Below are positions 35,427 through 48,900 of a stretch of 64,000 bases of DNA, piece after piece. This DNA is from Aulostomus chinensis. Its lineage: Eukaryota > Chordata > Actinopteri > Syngnathiformes > Aulostomidae. Below the pieces are notes generated by a model. It did no database searches. It saw only the letters and a list, made by a program, of their open reading frames with translations, and was not told where the DNA came from. The stretch lies in assembly GCA_037954235.1 (NCBI GenBank), contig JBBMOA010000019.1, positions 11,192,805-11,256,804 on the forward strand, in the 5' to 3' direction. Numbering within the stretch: the stretch's first letter is position 1; each line of letters starts with the position of its first letter. Both the position numbers and the translations under genes were made by a program.

Positions 35427-37660
35427 ATGATTTTTGCCGCTGCTCTTCTCATGATTCATCTTTCATACACGGAGTCAGGTGAGTTTTACACTGCGATGTT
35501 TCTAATGAGTCATTTCTTCACTCCAGAGATGGATGTAGTTGCTAAAATGTTGTTATTTCTATATTCTAGAGGACTACTGTTACAATGAACCCCACTGTGG
35601 TGAGTAATACTTACTACTACTACTAACCGCTGTAATATTACAGCAATATATTCAATGGCTGCTGGTGCGATATTAGGCTTTGTGAGGGCTGGAGCATGAA
35701 GCCACTCATAAACAACTGCTGATGCGTTTGTCTAACGTTCACTCCATCTTACCTGAATTTTACCTCCTTGCAACTGGTCCTTGTTCTGTAGAGGTGCGGA
35801 CACCGACTGTCCTGTGCTGTGCTGCCCCCTTTTGGTTTGATTTAAGGTGTTTCTCAATGTTACAAATTGTACCTTTAAACTGCCTGCTGCTTGGGGGTCG
35901 TGGAGATTGAAATACATCGTGACTCTTCCTCTTGTGAGATGAAATAAGTACACTGGCACCAAAAATTGACTTTTTAAACATCAAAACAGCTGATGAGATG
36001 AACAGAATCGTCATGTGTTGCAGATGAATTGTTTTACCATTCATCAATCATCACAGCATCCCAGTGTCGTGATGCTCTCGTTATCACGGGTGAAGTGAAG
36101 TGACAGTATTGCCTGTTACTCTGTAATTCTTGTTCCTAGTTGACAGAATAAATGGTTGAGGGAGGACATTGAACACCCAACGCTGAAATCTCATGATAAT
36201 AAAGAGTATTATTATCTCCTTCTAAGTGAAACTTTTCCTTGACGGCTGCTTCCAAGAACAAACTTCAGTACTTATACTTCTTGTCCTGATAAAACTGCTC
36301 TGCGTGATCTTGCTACTACTCACAAAGACATCACGTCTTCCGTGCTGACCCCCCCCCCCCCACACACACACACACACACACATACCCTCAGGTCCTTACG
36401 CCTGGGGAGACACCTTCCCATCATGTCACCCTTTAGTTGAAGAGCATCACTCTCCCATCAACCTGGACCATGGGGTCACCACAGACGGGTCCCTGGGACC
36501 CCTACACCTGGAGGGCTTCGATGAGACACAGACTGGGCACTGGAAGCTAGAAAACGACGGACACTCAGGTGAGTAGACCGCAAACACACCCACACTGCTG
36601 GTGGTGTGTGTGTTTACATGAGTCCTCTGCTGTCAGTCTTACTGCAGGTGGGCAGCGGCATGTCAGTGAGCGGCGGGGGTCTTCCAGATGTGTACCACAC
36701 CATCCAGCTGCACTTCCACTGGGGAGGGCCGACCTCCAACGGCTCGGAGCACACGGTGGAGGGACGGCGATACCCGATGGAGGTACAGTTTGGTCAGTAG
36801 ACAGTTTCAGTGTTGCAAAGCAGCTGCAAACCAGCAGTGCAGCGTTGCATGCATTTACCGTGCTTTTATATTCCAGATGCACATAGTAAACATGAAGTCC
36901 ATCCACCCGAACATGTCTGCAGCCTTGGATGACCCAAGCGGCCTCGCTGTGCTTGGGTTCTTCATTGATGTCAGTTTCATTTAATTGGCTGTATTTCATA
37001 GCTTTTACATTACGACTCATCCTGGTTCCGGCTCTTTCAGGTTTTTTACGCAGAGAATTTGCCATTCGGGCACATATCAGAAAAACTCTCCTTGGTTGCT
37101 CACAAAGGTTGGAGTTCTTCAAATTCTGCTTTTATTTTTGTTGTTTCTAAGCAATCTTGTGAAAGTTGTGTATCTTCCTCAAAGGTCAAACTACTAAAGT
37201 TCAACCTTTTCCCCTGATGAGCCTCCTGCCCAAGAACAACATGAGCCAGTATTACCGTTATTATGGCAGCATCACCACTCCTCCCTGTTCTCATGTGGTT
37301 ATCTGGACCCTCTATGAAGTCCCCATCTACATCTCGTGGTCTCAGGTGGGTTTCTTCAAAACAATTCTTGCTTTCTGTCAATTAGAACAAAAGATCAAAG
37401 TTAAAATCTCTCTTTTTTTTTTCCCTTTTCCTCAGCTGGCTCAGTTTACCTCTCAGATCTTCTCCACGGAGGAGGACGCAGAGCAGGTCACACCTCTGCG
37501 CAACAACTTCAGACACATCCATCCCACCTACAGCCGCGTCCTCTCGGCTTCAAGAGATGCCAAAGTCCTGACAGGGGGGGCAGGCGGTCCCCCCGGCGAG
37601 GCTGTGGTCCTGCTTCTGCTCCAGGTCTTTCTACTGGGAAGCTTCGTCTCTGGATATTAA
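35427..37660 (+). CDS. ca15: Secreted/GPI-anchored alpha-carbonic anhydrase, CA15-like
   Basis: There are eight exons: 35427-35478, 35570-35599, 36392-36568, 36637-36782, 36877-36969, 37041-37107, 37185-37345 and 37436-37660. They give 316 aa. The ATG has a good context (CCCACCATGA) and opens a signal peptide (about 1-16). The alpha-CA fold is complete. Zinc ligands are H112 and H114 (QLHFHW) and H137 (MHIVN). The proton-shuttle histidine is H85 (NDGHS), and the Thr199-equivalent is T219 (SITTPPC). Cysteines early in the protein and C223 suit the extracellular disulfide of the CA4/CA15 group. N-glycosylation sequons are NGS (exon 4) and NMS (twice). The C-terminus has small residues (GGAGGPPG) followed by a hydrophobic end, as expected for a GPI signal. 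It would hydrate CO2 at the outer membrane face. The position beside dgcr2, as with mouse Car15, favours ca15 over ca4. Confidence 0.87.
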
Positions 37661-39270
37661 CGCCACCTTTACAGCAGAATCATTTCAGACAAGGAGGTCA
37701 AATGTGGAAAAGTCAGAAGAAAAGAAAATTCCATGCCTCCATTTATGAGATTTTGAATAGTTTTATTTAACATCTGTCGAAGTGACGTAAACCGGACAGG
37801 ACATTCATTTGTCTTTGAGTGATTCTGGAAAACACTAAAATACAATCTGTGAAGAAAAGTACTGTACTGTGCTCAGAAATTACTAATACTTATGATTTTG
37901 CCTCGCATGTTTATTTAACTCCAATAATAATGTGAACTAAACACTGTCGAGCATCTTGGGTTTTGTGATTTTCATGTAGCTTGCAAAGAAAAAAAAAAGG
38001 TTCATTCATGAATTCCAAAATATTGAAGAAAGAAAGATTAAAGAAAAAAGTTATGCAAGTCAAGCAGGAGTTCCAGTCAGGAAAGCAGCTTTGTCATTTA
38101 GCCACAGGCTAGTACCAACATGCTAACAACGATTTAGCTAGTAGCCTCTGTTGGTGTTCACTGCTTTTGATTAGCATAAGCTAATGTTAGCTGACAGCTG
38201 AGGTTGGTGGGAGTGTCATGAGGTTTGGAGTTCTGAAATAGGTTTTACTTGTGACATGATGAGTAGAAGTTACCTTGATTGTGGTGTGTGTGTGTGTGTG
38301 TGTGTGTGTGGGGGGGGGGGGGCTCTTGGTTTACTCTGCACTGAGACAAAATCCTTGGTCCACTTCAATCAGGGTGTTGTTAACACATTACACAAGTCTC
38401 AGTCTGCACCCCCCAACCATGAACCAAGCAATGGGTGGGACACCACCCTGACTGTCACGTTGTTTAGGGACCAGGTGGACCAGGAGGTGGCCTGATCCAT
38501 CACATGATTTCCAGGTAGAGATGGATGTGCTGTAGCGCTGCATCTGCTACACCCCCACCTGGGTTCTTCTCAGTGAGTTTAGCTTTTTACCTGTCAGTTA
38601 CATCACATCCCCACTTGCGTGTGTCGCTCCTCCAGCTGTTATCTGGTGATCTTGTCAGGAAAAGTCAGCAGTTTAATGAAGCTACCGCGTTTATGAGTAG
38701 GCATGCAGTTTACGATTGATGCTAAATCCAATGCTAAAAGGTAGCTTAGCCGTTTTATTGACCTCCCTTCTTGCCTCAGTGGACTTGTGCTCTTTGTGTC
38801 CCACCTGGTGGTGAGGGAGACCTCTTGTCATCTGAAAGTAAGTCAGGAATAGCATCCTAGTTGCTGACAACAATAGCAGCTTTAAACGGCCTAAAATGGA
38901 ACAGAACCACAGATAAAACGATTAGTTCCACCTTATTTTGTAAGGTTAGGGTTTTAAATGTTAAAGTAACACAACCCAGTACCACTGATCACCTGTGAAC
39001 ACTGGACAAACAAGTAACCTCAATGTAACTGTGATCGATGTGTGAAAATACGTGTATCGAATGTAAAATGTCTTGCTGTGAAAACTGATCAGATATTTTG
39101 GGTCAGTTGCAATGGCTGTATTTAGATGAGAGAAATAACATGAAATGATTATAATCTGTTTATAATAAAATATTTTAAAAATTAAATTGTGAATGTGTTG
39201 CTTTCAGTACATTTTAAAGAATATTTGGAATATTACATGCTGACATTGCTTCAGCATTGCTGAATAAAGC
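37661..39270 (+). other. ca15 3' UTR and downstream sequence
   Basis: No coding signal. A GT run joined to a 12-base G tract lies at 38284-38323. AATAAA at 39263-39268 and earlier ATTAAA-type signals (near 38037) are possible ends; I cannot choose between them. Confidence 0.4.
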
Positions 39271-40960
39271 TGGAATCTTTATCTGGTTCACCTGGACACT
39301 GGAGGTTATCCATGGAGGTGAGAAGAGAACCAATGAGCTCAGGTGAAGTGGTAACACCTCAACCAATCAGACGGCTTGCTGCAGATGCTGTGTGCTGGTT
39401 TCGAGATGATGATGAGTGGTCTTGTGTGGTCTCTCAGCCTCTCTCCCTCCTGCGTGCAGTCACACCATCCTGCTCCTGTCACAGCCTTTTACTGACACAC
39501 ACACACAGACCCTAGTGTGAGCCTCTCACTCACTCTGGGCTCTGGAACTGAGAGTCCTGGTTGGGCTGAGGTGACGTCAAGCTGCAACCAAGCACGACAG
39601 ACTTCACATTTCTGAAAATCAGCCAGAGGAGGAAGAGATCAGTTGCATCAACACAATTCTTAACCCCCCCCCCCCCCCTTCATAATTTAAGACCTTTTCG
39701 CACAGGCCAAAATAACCTAGTTAACATCTGGTTTTTGTCCAGTGACTCTGCAGTCGTCACAACACAATCACGTGCGTCACACTAGAAGTCGGAGCTCCAC
39801 TGTTAGCAACGGACACAGAGAACAGGAACCTGGCCCCCCCGCTGCTGACTTCTGTGACTTTATGTCGTCTTGGCCACAATTTCAACCAGTCTATGTCCAA
39901 GCGGCAGCGTTCCAACAGCTTTCAGTCAGTGTTAAGTTTGAAAAACATTACACAACAGAACAGGAGCACGTCACTGTCCCCCATGCTGCTTTTGTCACTG
40001 TTACCGAAGATAGCAAGCGAGCCTCAGAGGCTGCACTCTGACGGCGAGCTAACGTCAAACATGAAGCGTCACCCAAAAAAACAAAAGGTCAACTCCTCAT
40101 CTACTCTCAGTGGGACAATCAGCTATTTAAATGGTTTAACTGGGTTCAAAAACTGATGAAAATATGATTGTCGTGTGCAGGAGGATGCAACAACCTAAGG
40201 GGGACCCCCGTGCTACCAGGTCTTTGTTGAGTGAGGTGGGGACTGTTAGGTCCCCCTACCTGGGGCCCCAAGAGCACATAGGAACTCCCGCGCTCCTCTT
40301 TGAGTCAAAAATGACCTTGACACCTTTAGGAGTCTTAATGAGACGAGATTCACTTGGCTTGACGCTGCTCAGATACTAAGTCTGTTGAGATTTAGCAGGA
40401 TTCGTCCCCCAGCGACGCCGAGTAACACAGGAAATAGAGTAACCCTCTCTAATCAACAGGATTCTTCAAACTTTGCCTGACTTTAGTTGAAAGATTTACA
40501 TCATGAATAAGAATGTAAAACAATCGGGCAACAGTGAAGCTTTAACTGTTGTTTATAAAGGAATGAGCATCACCAGTGAAGCCCAGGCTGAGCCATGGAC
40601 TACAGGGTCCACTAGTGCAGCGCCTGCTTCTCTCCTGCTGCCGCCGAGTTAAAGAATTCTCACAAATCTGAAACTTGACAAACAACTTTGATAACAACAT
40701 GGTGTGTAAATTCTTGTATGTGGAATGAATCTCACCATCCTGGCTGTTACAATTTATTACAAACTGTATTACACAACGTTCAAGTGTGTGTGTGTCAGCG
40801 AATCACATGACCTGCCTCCACCAGCAGGACAGACAGTCATTGTTCAACTGCTGCAGACTGTTTAGAATTCATGAAATTTCAGTTTAAGAGCAGTGTGTCA
40901 ACTGTAAATCTCATGAACCCATTTCGTTTTTCCATCACGCTTAATAATTGAAAAACAACT
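39271..40960. other. Intergenic sequence between convergent ca15 and setd1b
   Basis: It holds ORFs of 60-100 codons on the plus strand (for example near 39742-40156) with no domain, no homologue that I recognise and no splice support. A C tract lies at 39665-39679. I see no gene. Confidence 0.45.
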
Positions 40961-40984
40961 GTTTATGGATGTATGCAAAATTGC

Positions 40985-40990
40985 TTTATT
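40985..40990 (-). terminator. Candidate poly(A) signal of setd1b
   Basis: AATAAA on the minus strand (GAAATAAAGC) is the clearest signal past the last coding exon. Other AATAAA-like words occur earlier, so shorter 3' UTRs are possible. Confidence 0.45.
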
Positions 40991-42095
40991 TCCATTTTTT
41001 CCTACATTTGTTGTGTAATAAATAGACACGAGGAAGAGGCTGATCTCTCAGTCCTCCTCTCATGCCGATTCTGCACCTTTTTTGTTTTATTCTCCACACC
41101 GCAAAAACAATTTTTTCATAGAATTTACAACGGAAAATAAAAAAAAACAACAAAGCTTGACACAAGCCGAATTTCCTGCTACAAGCTCTTCGCTCACCTC
41201 ATATGTTACATAGCTCTCTGAGCTGTGATCATGTAGCAAATCCCCAGGAACAAAAATATATATATTTATATAGTATTCACAGTTACAGTATTTACACATT
41301 TTTAGGATTACAAAGCAAACAGGCAAGAAAATGAAGACGTTTCTACAAGAAACAATCTTTCAAAAGGGAGGTGGAGACTTCCTGTACACAGTGGACCTTT
41401 TTCTTTAAATAAACAGCCTTAAGCCCTCAGATTCCTTTTACAGATCCCTGAAATATTTTAAATACTCAGTCTTTTGTTAAAAAAAGAGAAGATGCATCTT
41501 AAAAGTGTTACCCCTGTGAAGATAAAAAAAAAAGCTTTAGATCTAGATTCTGTACAAGTAATCACATACAATATAAACATCACTGGTGGAAAAAAAAACC
41601 TCCCTAATCAATCCGAGTGAAAAGCAACAACTACCTTGGTCTTGAGGAAGAGGGGGCGAGGGGAAGTGCATGCCACAAGTGCATTCACATATATTTTTAC
41701 CTTAATGAAAGATCAACCATCGACTCGTTGGAACACTTCTGTCCCGCAGGAAACATTTAACACTGGTAGAATAATAAGTGTTGCAGCGTACTTCACTGAG
41801 CTCACAGACAGGAGACGATGGAGCATCATTAAACACCCGCGGGGGGAAAAAACAAGCAGCGACTCTTTTGCACATGCATGTTGACATGGCTGCGGGTGAC
41901 CGATCTGCTCCGGTTTACACTGGTATGGCACTTAAGAAGAGCAAAACATGATCTCTGCTGAAGCTGAAGGATTTTTCCAGATGCTGCTTAGTGGATGTAG
42001 ACAGGAAATGATTCCATTTTTAAGATTTTTTTTGTTTGTTTGTTTGTTTTTCAGTGATTTTTCTTGCTCTGCGTGATTGGTTGGTCTTCTACGCT

Positions 42096-42116
42096 GCGGC
42101 CTGCAGGGGGCAGCAT
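42096..42116 (+). promoter_or_regulatory. CTCF-like motif in the setd1b 3' UTR
   Basis: GCGGCCTGCAGGGGGCAGCAT agrees with the CTCF core CC...AGGGGGCAG. Binding is inferred. Confidence 0.4.
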
Positions 42117-42910
42117 ACTCACATTCACAAAGATATGATAAATACTCACTCAAGAGGCCTGACAGGAACATTCACACATAATAATAGTGTTGTCTTAAGG
42201 AACAAACGAGAGGAGAGTTAGCTAAACCAAACAGGAACACTGGAATACAGTTAATACAACTTTTTCACGCCATCTTTTGCATAAACTAACAGGAAGCAGC
42301 ATCAACCATTACTGGCGGGTGTCATTTCCAAATATTCCAGATTTTGTGGCAGGATTTAACCATTTCTTTTCCAGGAGAACTGATTTTAGAGGAGGTAGGA
42401 GCCAGACAGCATAGGTCTGCGGAAGCCGTCCTCCTGTCTGGGGAAAGGTGCCGTTGCCTCATCTTCTCTCACAGAGGCGTTTTCCTGGTGAGCTTGTGCG
42501 TCTCCACAGTGAGCAGCTGAGTCCGTCTTGTTTTTTTTGTACCAAATGTGGTGCAGCTAAAGCTAATGAGACGAATGGGAGAGAAAACTGTACAAACCAA
42601 CCTGACGTGGCGGACGGGCGCCGCGCAGGAATACTGTGTGAGGCGAAGAGAGGAAATGCTGCACCGGCAAGTTGACTGTTTTGTAAATTCTGGGTCACTG
42701 ACAGACATAAAATAATGTTTGTTTTTTTTCCATTTGAAGAGCACCATAAATCGTAAACAATCTACAGTTCAGTATGAGAAGAGTGCATTGAAGACAGCCG
42801 GAAGTCCAGGCGACTGGCAGGTTCGTGTCCAATAAACCCACCATCAGTTCCTCCATGTTCGCTGCAGGATTCTGGACAAGGGTTCTTCTGACCTTGACTG
42901 GACGCCACCA

Positions 42911-45900
42911 CTAATTCAGCGTTCCCCTACAGTTCTCCGCTCCACACAAACAGGGGATCTTCTCGTCCTCGATGGGGAACTTGTAGTCGTACGTGATCTC
43001 CTCATTGATGTTGATTGGCTGTCTGGAGTAGATCACGATCTTCTTTTGAGACTCAACTGTGATGACCTTTGCATAACAGTTCGGCTGAAAGAAAGCGAAC
43101 AGAGTTAGTAAATGCTTTCAGGATGTTTGGAAGCCTTGACTTGTTCTGCCTCTGTTGTCTTACATTGCAACTGTGATTGATGAAACGGGCAAAGTTGCCA
43201 CACTTGGTTGCATCTATGATGGTGTCGTGATCAACGCGGAACATGTAGCTGCTACCGATACCCTCCTCTTCATAGCGCTTCTCCCGCATGTCCGCAATCA
43301 CCTGTAAGAGGAGAAGAGTCAGCCTCTTGGACATCTGACAGATTTGAGAGTTTTAAACCAACCAACCATTTATTCTTTTCTTTAAAAAAAAAAAAAAAAA
43401 AAATGTGGTTGTGTTTTTTTTGTTAAAGGAAGGAGAGGACATAACCCTATCATCCTCTTTTTTTTCTGAAGTTCTTCTTCAGGTAACTGTTTTAGTCACG
43501 GGTCTCTCACCTGTCTGATGTTCTGTCCCACGTACTCGATGACCATTTCATCAGCAGCAATGGGCTCCATAGCAAACAGACCCCAGTCGTGGATGTGCGA
43601 CTTACAGAATCTGATCTTCTTCTTACGGAACTGAAAAAAAAAAAAGAGAGAAAAGTGTAACTTCACAACATCGTAGAAAAATCAATTGAACTTGCTGGGA
43701 CACAACCTTGGAATTGGTACATTTTTTTGTGTCTGTCATCGATTGCTGTTCTCTGATATAAAACGGACTATCTGCCAGTTGGAGCAAAGTTCTGTTTGAT
43801 TTTGTTCACCTTCAGCTGGTTGAACTTCAACAGGTCGCTGTCACATGCGAATGAGGACAGCAAACGCCGCTGCTCCGACCGTCGCTCCGAGCCAGCTCTG
43901 GTAGATGCGTGGACCTGTGCAGGAATACTCATTCCCTGGACAGAGAAGATGGAATTAGCAGATTTGCTGTTATAGATTTATTTTTGGGAATTCAACCACT
44001 GAAAATTGATTATTTCTTTGACATCTTTATATTTGTAGAAGTTCACACGAGCCTCTGAATTCAAGCATTCAAGTTTGTGGTCTTTAGCCCACCTGTGTGT
44101 CGACCGGGGGCTCCTCGGACTGTACCCGAGTGCTCTGAAGATACTTGATCTTGTCCTTCTTGTCGATCTTGTAGTACCCCTCACTCCTAGCACAGCCGGT
44201 CATATGATCCCTCATGCCGTCGTCTCTCCTCTTCTTCTTCACTCCAGGGATGTTGGTAGGTGCAGGGAAGTCAAGGAAACTTACCCATGTTTTAGGAACA
44301 GCTAGGATGCTAAACAGTTCCTCAACTCAGCCACCAGAGGGGGCTGCTATTTGATATTTACAGTACAGAACAGGTCTATTAACAAAAAAAACAAACAAAC
44401 ACATCATGTTGTATGGCGTGTTCAACTGTACTGACCTAAAATGACTTGGTTGTGGACACACAAGAGGAGCACACAGAAGCTAAGCAGTAAAGGATATGAG
44501 GATGGTTGACCCAGAGCGTGTCGTTGAGCCAGTCATTGCCGTTATCCTGCTGAAGCATCTTGTCATACGTTGTCTGCAGAAGTCGAATGTCCTCCTCATC
44601 TATGCCCTCGTTCCAGATATCATACAAGATGGTCATCTCCTCAAACTCGGATCGAGTGTTGAAGTAGGGTCGGGGAGGCGTGGTGACGGGTGTCAGGGTA
44701 TCGAGCAACAGCTCCCCCCAGCCCCGTCGCGCCCTCCGTGCAGGTTTCACAGCTACAGGTGCCTCTTTTTCATAGGACAGGATGCGATCATCAACAGGCA
44801 GGACTGTCTGAGGCTCTTCTCTCCCAAAGTCCAAGCCTGGGTGATCAGGAGATTTGGCAGACACTAAGTGCATGGACAGATCCCCCACATGTACATGGTC
44901 AGGCATAAGGGCGGTCTCAGATGAGAGCTCCAAAGACTCATCAGCTTCTGAGACCACTGGGGTCTTTTTGCCTTTGGGTCGTCCAGGTTTCCTCTTTGAT
45001 GGAATAGTGTCCTCTGAGCTGTCCCCTGTGAAGCTGCAAGGAAGATCCTCAGATAGGCTGGCTGAACGCTCCGTGTCTGCTGACATGGCCTGGTTAGGCA
45101 AGGTGTTGATGGGCGGCTCCTTAAAAAGTGGTCTATCGTCCAGGCTCTCGGAGGATATTTTCCTATTGAGAGGCAGCGCTGTGGGGTCAGGGAAGACAGG
45201 CGTGAATGTTAAGTCTCTACCTGGAGTGCGAGGGACTCCAGCACTAAGGACAGGAGACTGTGCAGGGTAAGAAAACGGACTACCAGGAATGTGAGGGGAG
45301 CTAAGCAACAGGCTGCTGCCCGTCAGCGGGGCATCACTACCAGGTGTGATAGGCACTGTGTCCGTGCTCTGGGACTTGCCAAGACTGCGGGCCCGCTCCA
45401 TCAGGTCTCTGCCTGGAGTACGGGGGATATCCTCGTCTGTGGGGAGTCGGGCCCGCTGAGGAAGATCAGGTAGAGGACCGGGGGGTGGGTGGAGGAGGGA
45501 ACGACCTTCTATTGCCGGGTGAGGCGGGAGAGGGAGGTGCATTAAAGATGCAGAGGAGGTTCTGGGGACAGGTGTGTTTGAGCCTAAGAGGGATGGGGTT
45601 AGTCGACCGGGAGTCAAGGCTACTTCCTCAGGCTCTGCTTTACCTTTGGTCTTTGTCTCCTGGTCACTGTCAGGCAGGGCGCCTGTTGGAGTGGGTGGCC
45701 GAAGGTTCGCCATGTGCTCCTGAGGTTCAGACTTCACTACAGGAATGTTGCCATCGACACTGATGTCTCGCTCTTTGACTGAAAAATATATTTTCATCAT
45801 TTTAATTCTCTTCATGATTCAGCTGAAATATACAGAATTAGGCAGAGATGCTCACCTGGGATGCTTCTCGGCGATGGCGGCTTCAAGTCTTCTGATGCCT

Positions 45901-48900
45901 CTTCCTCAGGACTAGGAGGTCTGAATTTGGGCTTGCTGCTTAGCTCCTCCCTGCTCCTGAGTTCCTCAGAGACTAGGCCACAAGGAGGACTTGATGACTT
46001 GATTTCTTCCTCACCTTCCTCTTCATCAGACGACGACGAAGCGGAGGATGACGAGGATGTGGAGCTCTTAGCCACTTTGCCTTCATCCTCCATATCATCT
46101 ACTTCCACCTCATCATCTTCCTCCTCCTCATCATCTTCTTCCTCTTCCGAGCTTAACTCATACTCAGAGGATGATGAGCTCTCTGAGGAGGAGTCAGAGC
46201 TGGCCTTGGAGGACGCAGAACTCACACCTTCTGCAAGAGATCGGCCAAAGAAAAGACAAACTACAGGAAACAGACTTAAAAGGGTCAGACTATTGCTAAC
46301 AGTTATTTGAACTACCTTCATCAGAGGAATCTGAGGAATCACTTTCACTGGATGAGCCTCCCTCATCATCGCCCTCCTCATCATCACTCTAAGAGAAAAT
46401 CAAACCAATATCGAATAAATACTGTGACAAGCGTTTAGAGGGGAGTGTAGTCATATACGAGCGAGCTTACTTTGACCGACGACAGTCTGTCTGTAGCCTC
46501 AGTTTCATCAGGTTCCTCCTCCCTGTCGCATGATGACTCCTCCTCCTTCCCTGATGTATCTACCTCCTCCTCTCCCTCACTGTCCAGTTCAAGTGGACGC
46601 GAGTGTCTTCGCTTCAATGATGTACCATCAATGTCCATTTTGGAGTCTTCTGAGGGGAGCTCAGCTGGGTCTCGATCCCGTTCTGACAGAAATGAACCAC
46701 GCAATTAGTAGCGATAGGCAAACACCTGAAAAAAATGTGTGGATTACATCTGAGGGAAAGTGTTACCTTCATCCTCCAGCTCGTCATCAACCGGAGTAGA
46801 GGGTCGGGCTCGTTTGTTCTCCCCGGCAGCTGCAGCCTCTGGTGGGTCCTTCCTTTTTACCTAAGCATTATGGGAAATCATTTAACACCAACAGGCAGTC
46901 AACATGGCCAAGAATATTCAAGACTCCTTACACAAGTGTGTGTAAAAACATAAAGGCTTACCTTGAAGGAGGGCAATCGGATGGCTCCCCTAAGTCCGAT
47001 TCCCAGGCCCATTCCTTCGTAGCCCAGTCCCTCACCCTTGTTCCAGTTCTCCAGCAGACTCGAAGCTATTGTCTCTTTGGGTTTAGGCCTCTCTTCTTCT
47101 TTCCCCTCCCCACCTTTCACTGGAGTCAAAGACGCCTGGGGACAAAAAAACAAAAAAAAAAAGGAATTTTTCCATTCTTGGTCACCATTGTATTGCAGTG
47201 AAAAGAAACTCTCTTTCTCTATCTCTCTCTCTCACCATCTTTAAAGGTAAAATAAAAGACGTACCTTTGCTGAGCGTTCCTTCTTATCCCACCAGTCATC
47301 AAAAGCTCTGAAAGCTACCACCTCCACCATTTTCCGATTGAGGTCCCTCTTCATGATGGCCTTTAGTTCTTTGACAATCACCTGCAACACACCGTCAACG
47401 GTGGCCTTGTGGGGGTCCTCCTTTTTACCTTCGTATCCAGGAGGAGGAACAGTAGGGTTGAACTCTGGCATACTGGGATGTTGCCACTGTTGTCCGGGCA
47501 CCCCTGCACCGCTTGCAGGTGTAGCACCCATAGACAGATGTGTGTAAGGTCCTGCAAATGGCCCAGAAGCACCACTATCTACAAAATGTGGATAAGGATA
47601 TGGCCCTCTTGTCTGAGCGATGCGGCTCAGCATTTGCTGCTGCATTTGGAACGACATGGGAACCGTGCTCCACTGTTCCCACCGCAAACAGTTCATTAGA
47701 TCCATTTGCAACAGAGGCATCATGCCAGGGTAGTGACCCATGTGGAGCAAGTGTGGAGGTACTCCAGGATGACCAGCAAGGTGGGCAGGATGTCCTGGGA
47801 CGGCAGAGTGAGGAGCTAGGTGGTGATGTGGGATGGGGAAGCCAGCTTGGTGTGATAGATGGGGGAAGCCGGGAGGAGGGATGGCGATTGTCTGCATCGG
47901 AGACACTGCAGAGTTGACAACAATGCCTTTGCCACATTCTCCACCGGTGATTGGAGTCCCGGGCATCTCATCATCAGAGATTTCCATGTCTTCTCCAGAC
48001 GACGGAGGACTCTGCGCGAAAAGAGACAACCTGTCACAACTGTGACTTTACAGTGATACACATTTTTTCCAACTCTGACAAAGTGGGGTGGGATGTAGTT
48101 TAAATATTTTCAGTACAGGTGTCTTTACACTGTGTTCCAAATTATTATGCAAATTATATTTTTCTCTGATTTTCCTAAATAGCCAATGCAAATGACAGTC
48201 AGTATAATTGGCACAACAAACAACTTAGTATACATCATCTTCATAAAGATATTAGAATCTCCTGATGACATTAGGAAACAAATAATGAATTAATGCTGGG
48301 TTTTTTCAATATTTGCACTGATACAATGGCTGAGTATAAGCTGTGAAATCCAAGCAAGATTTTGTTTATTTTGTGTTAATAATTCTATAGACCAATTGGA
48401 AAAATAAATCAGTTAATTTACTAAAAATCATTTAAAGAGAGAAGTTCTTAAATGTTGTCTTATGTGACACTTTTTTTTAAATCTTGAAGTATTTTATTTA
48501 TTAAAAATAAAAAAGGAGTTCCAGACCCACTTGTTCATGTTTCAAAATAAGAGCAGCAAATAGTTTCAGCACTGATTTGAGTTCAAAGTTTAGTATACAC
48601 ACTGGCAATCAAACACAATTGACCCACATCTTTGGTCATCATGTTTCCAAGCAGAGCTGTTTGCACAGGCATCAAACTATTCTAAAAACCAAAGCAGACG
48701 CATCAAATATCCGCTTGAGTTATAGTCTCTGTTTATTATCCTGTCAAAATTTCTGCAGAAATGAAACTAAGTGAAAGCAGCATGAGAATGGCGTTGTATC
48801 CCAAAAAATCCTTTTGCAGTGTTTGCCTTGTAACAAGTGAAATGTGAGACACGGAACGTTGCAACCGCCAGTCTTGACTGTCACGGCTCAAAAGAACCAG

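Larger units (their letters stand above)
40965..42910 (-). other. setd1b 3' UTR
   Basis: About 1.9 kb follows the setd1b stop on the minus strand and ends at a minus-strand AATAAA (plus-strand 40985-40990). Short ORFs in this region lack domains. A CTCF-like motif lies at 42096-42116. Confidence 0.55.

Noticed and set aside
35427..37660. Assignment to ca4 instead of ca15
   Set aside because: The domain layout fits both GPI-linked classes. The position next to dgcr2 matches mouse Car15, so ca15 is preferred, but a tree is needed.
39742..40379. Three overlapping plus-strand ORFs of 71-100 codons
   Set aside because: No domain, no start context, no splice sites in register and no resemblance to a known protein.
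44436..44497. Read-through C-terminus of the long setd1b exon as a natural end of the protein
   Set aside because: The extra residues have no counterpart in SETD1 proteins, and the sequence there is the start of the AT-AC intron.
45861..46310. 149-codon serine/acid-rich plus-strand ORF
   Set aside because: It is the complement of the acidic-serine coding region of setd1b; low-complexity codons keep the opposite frame open.
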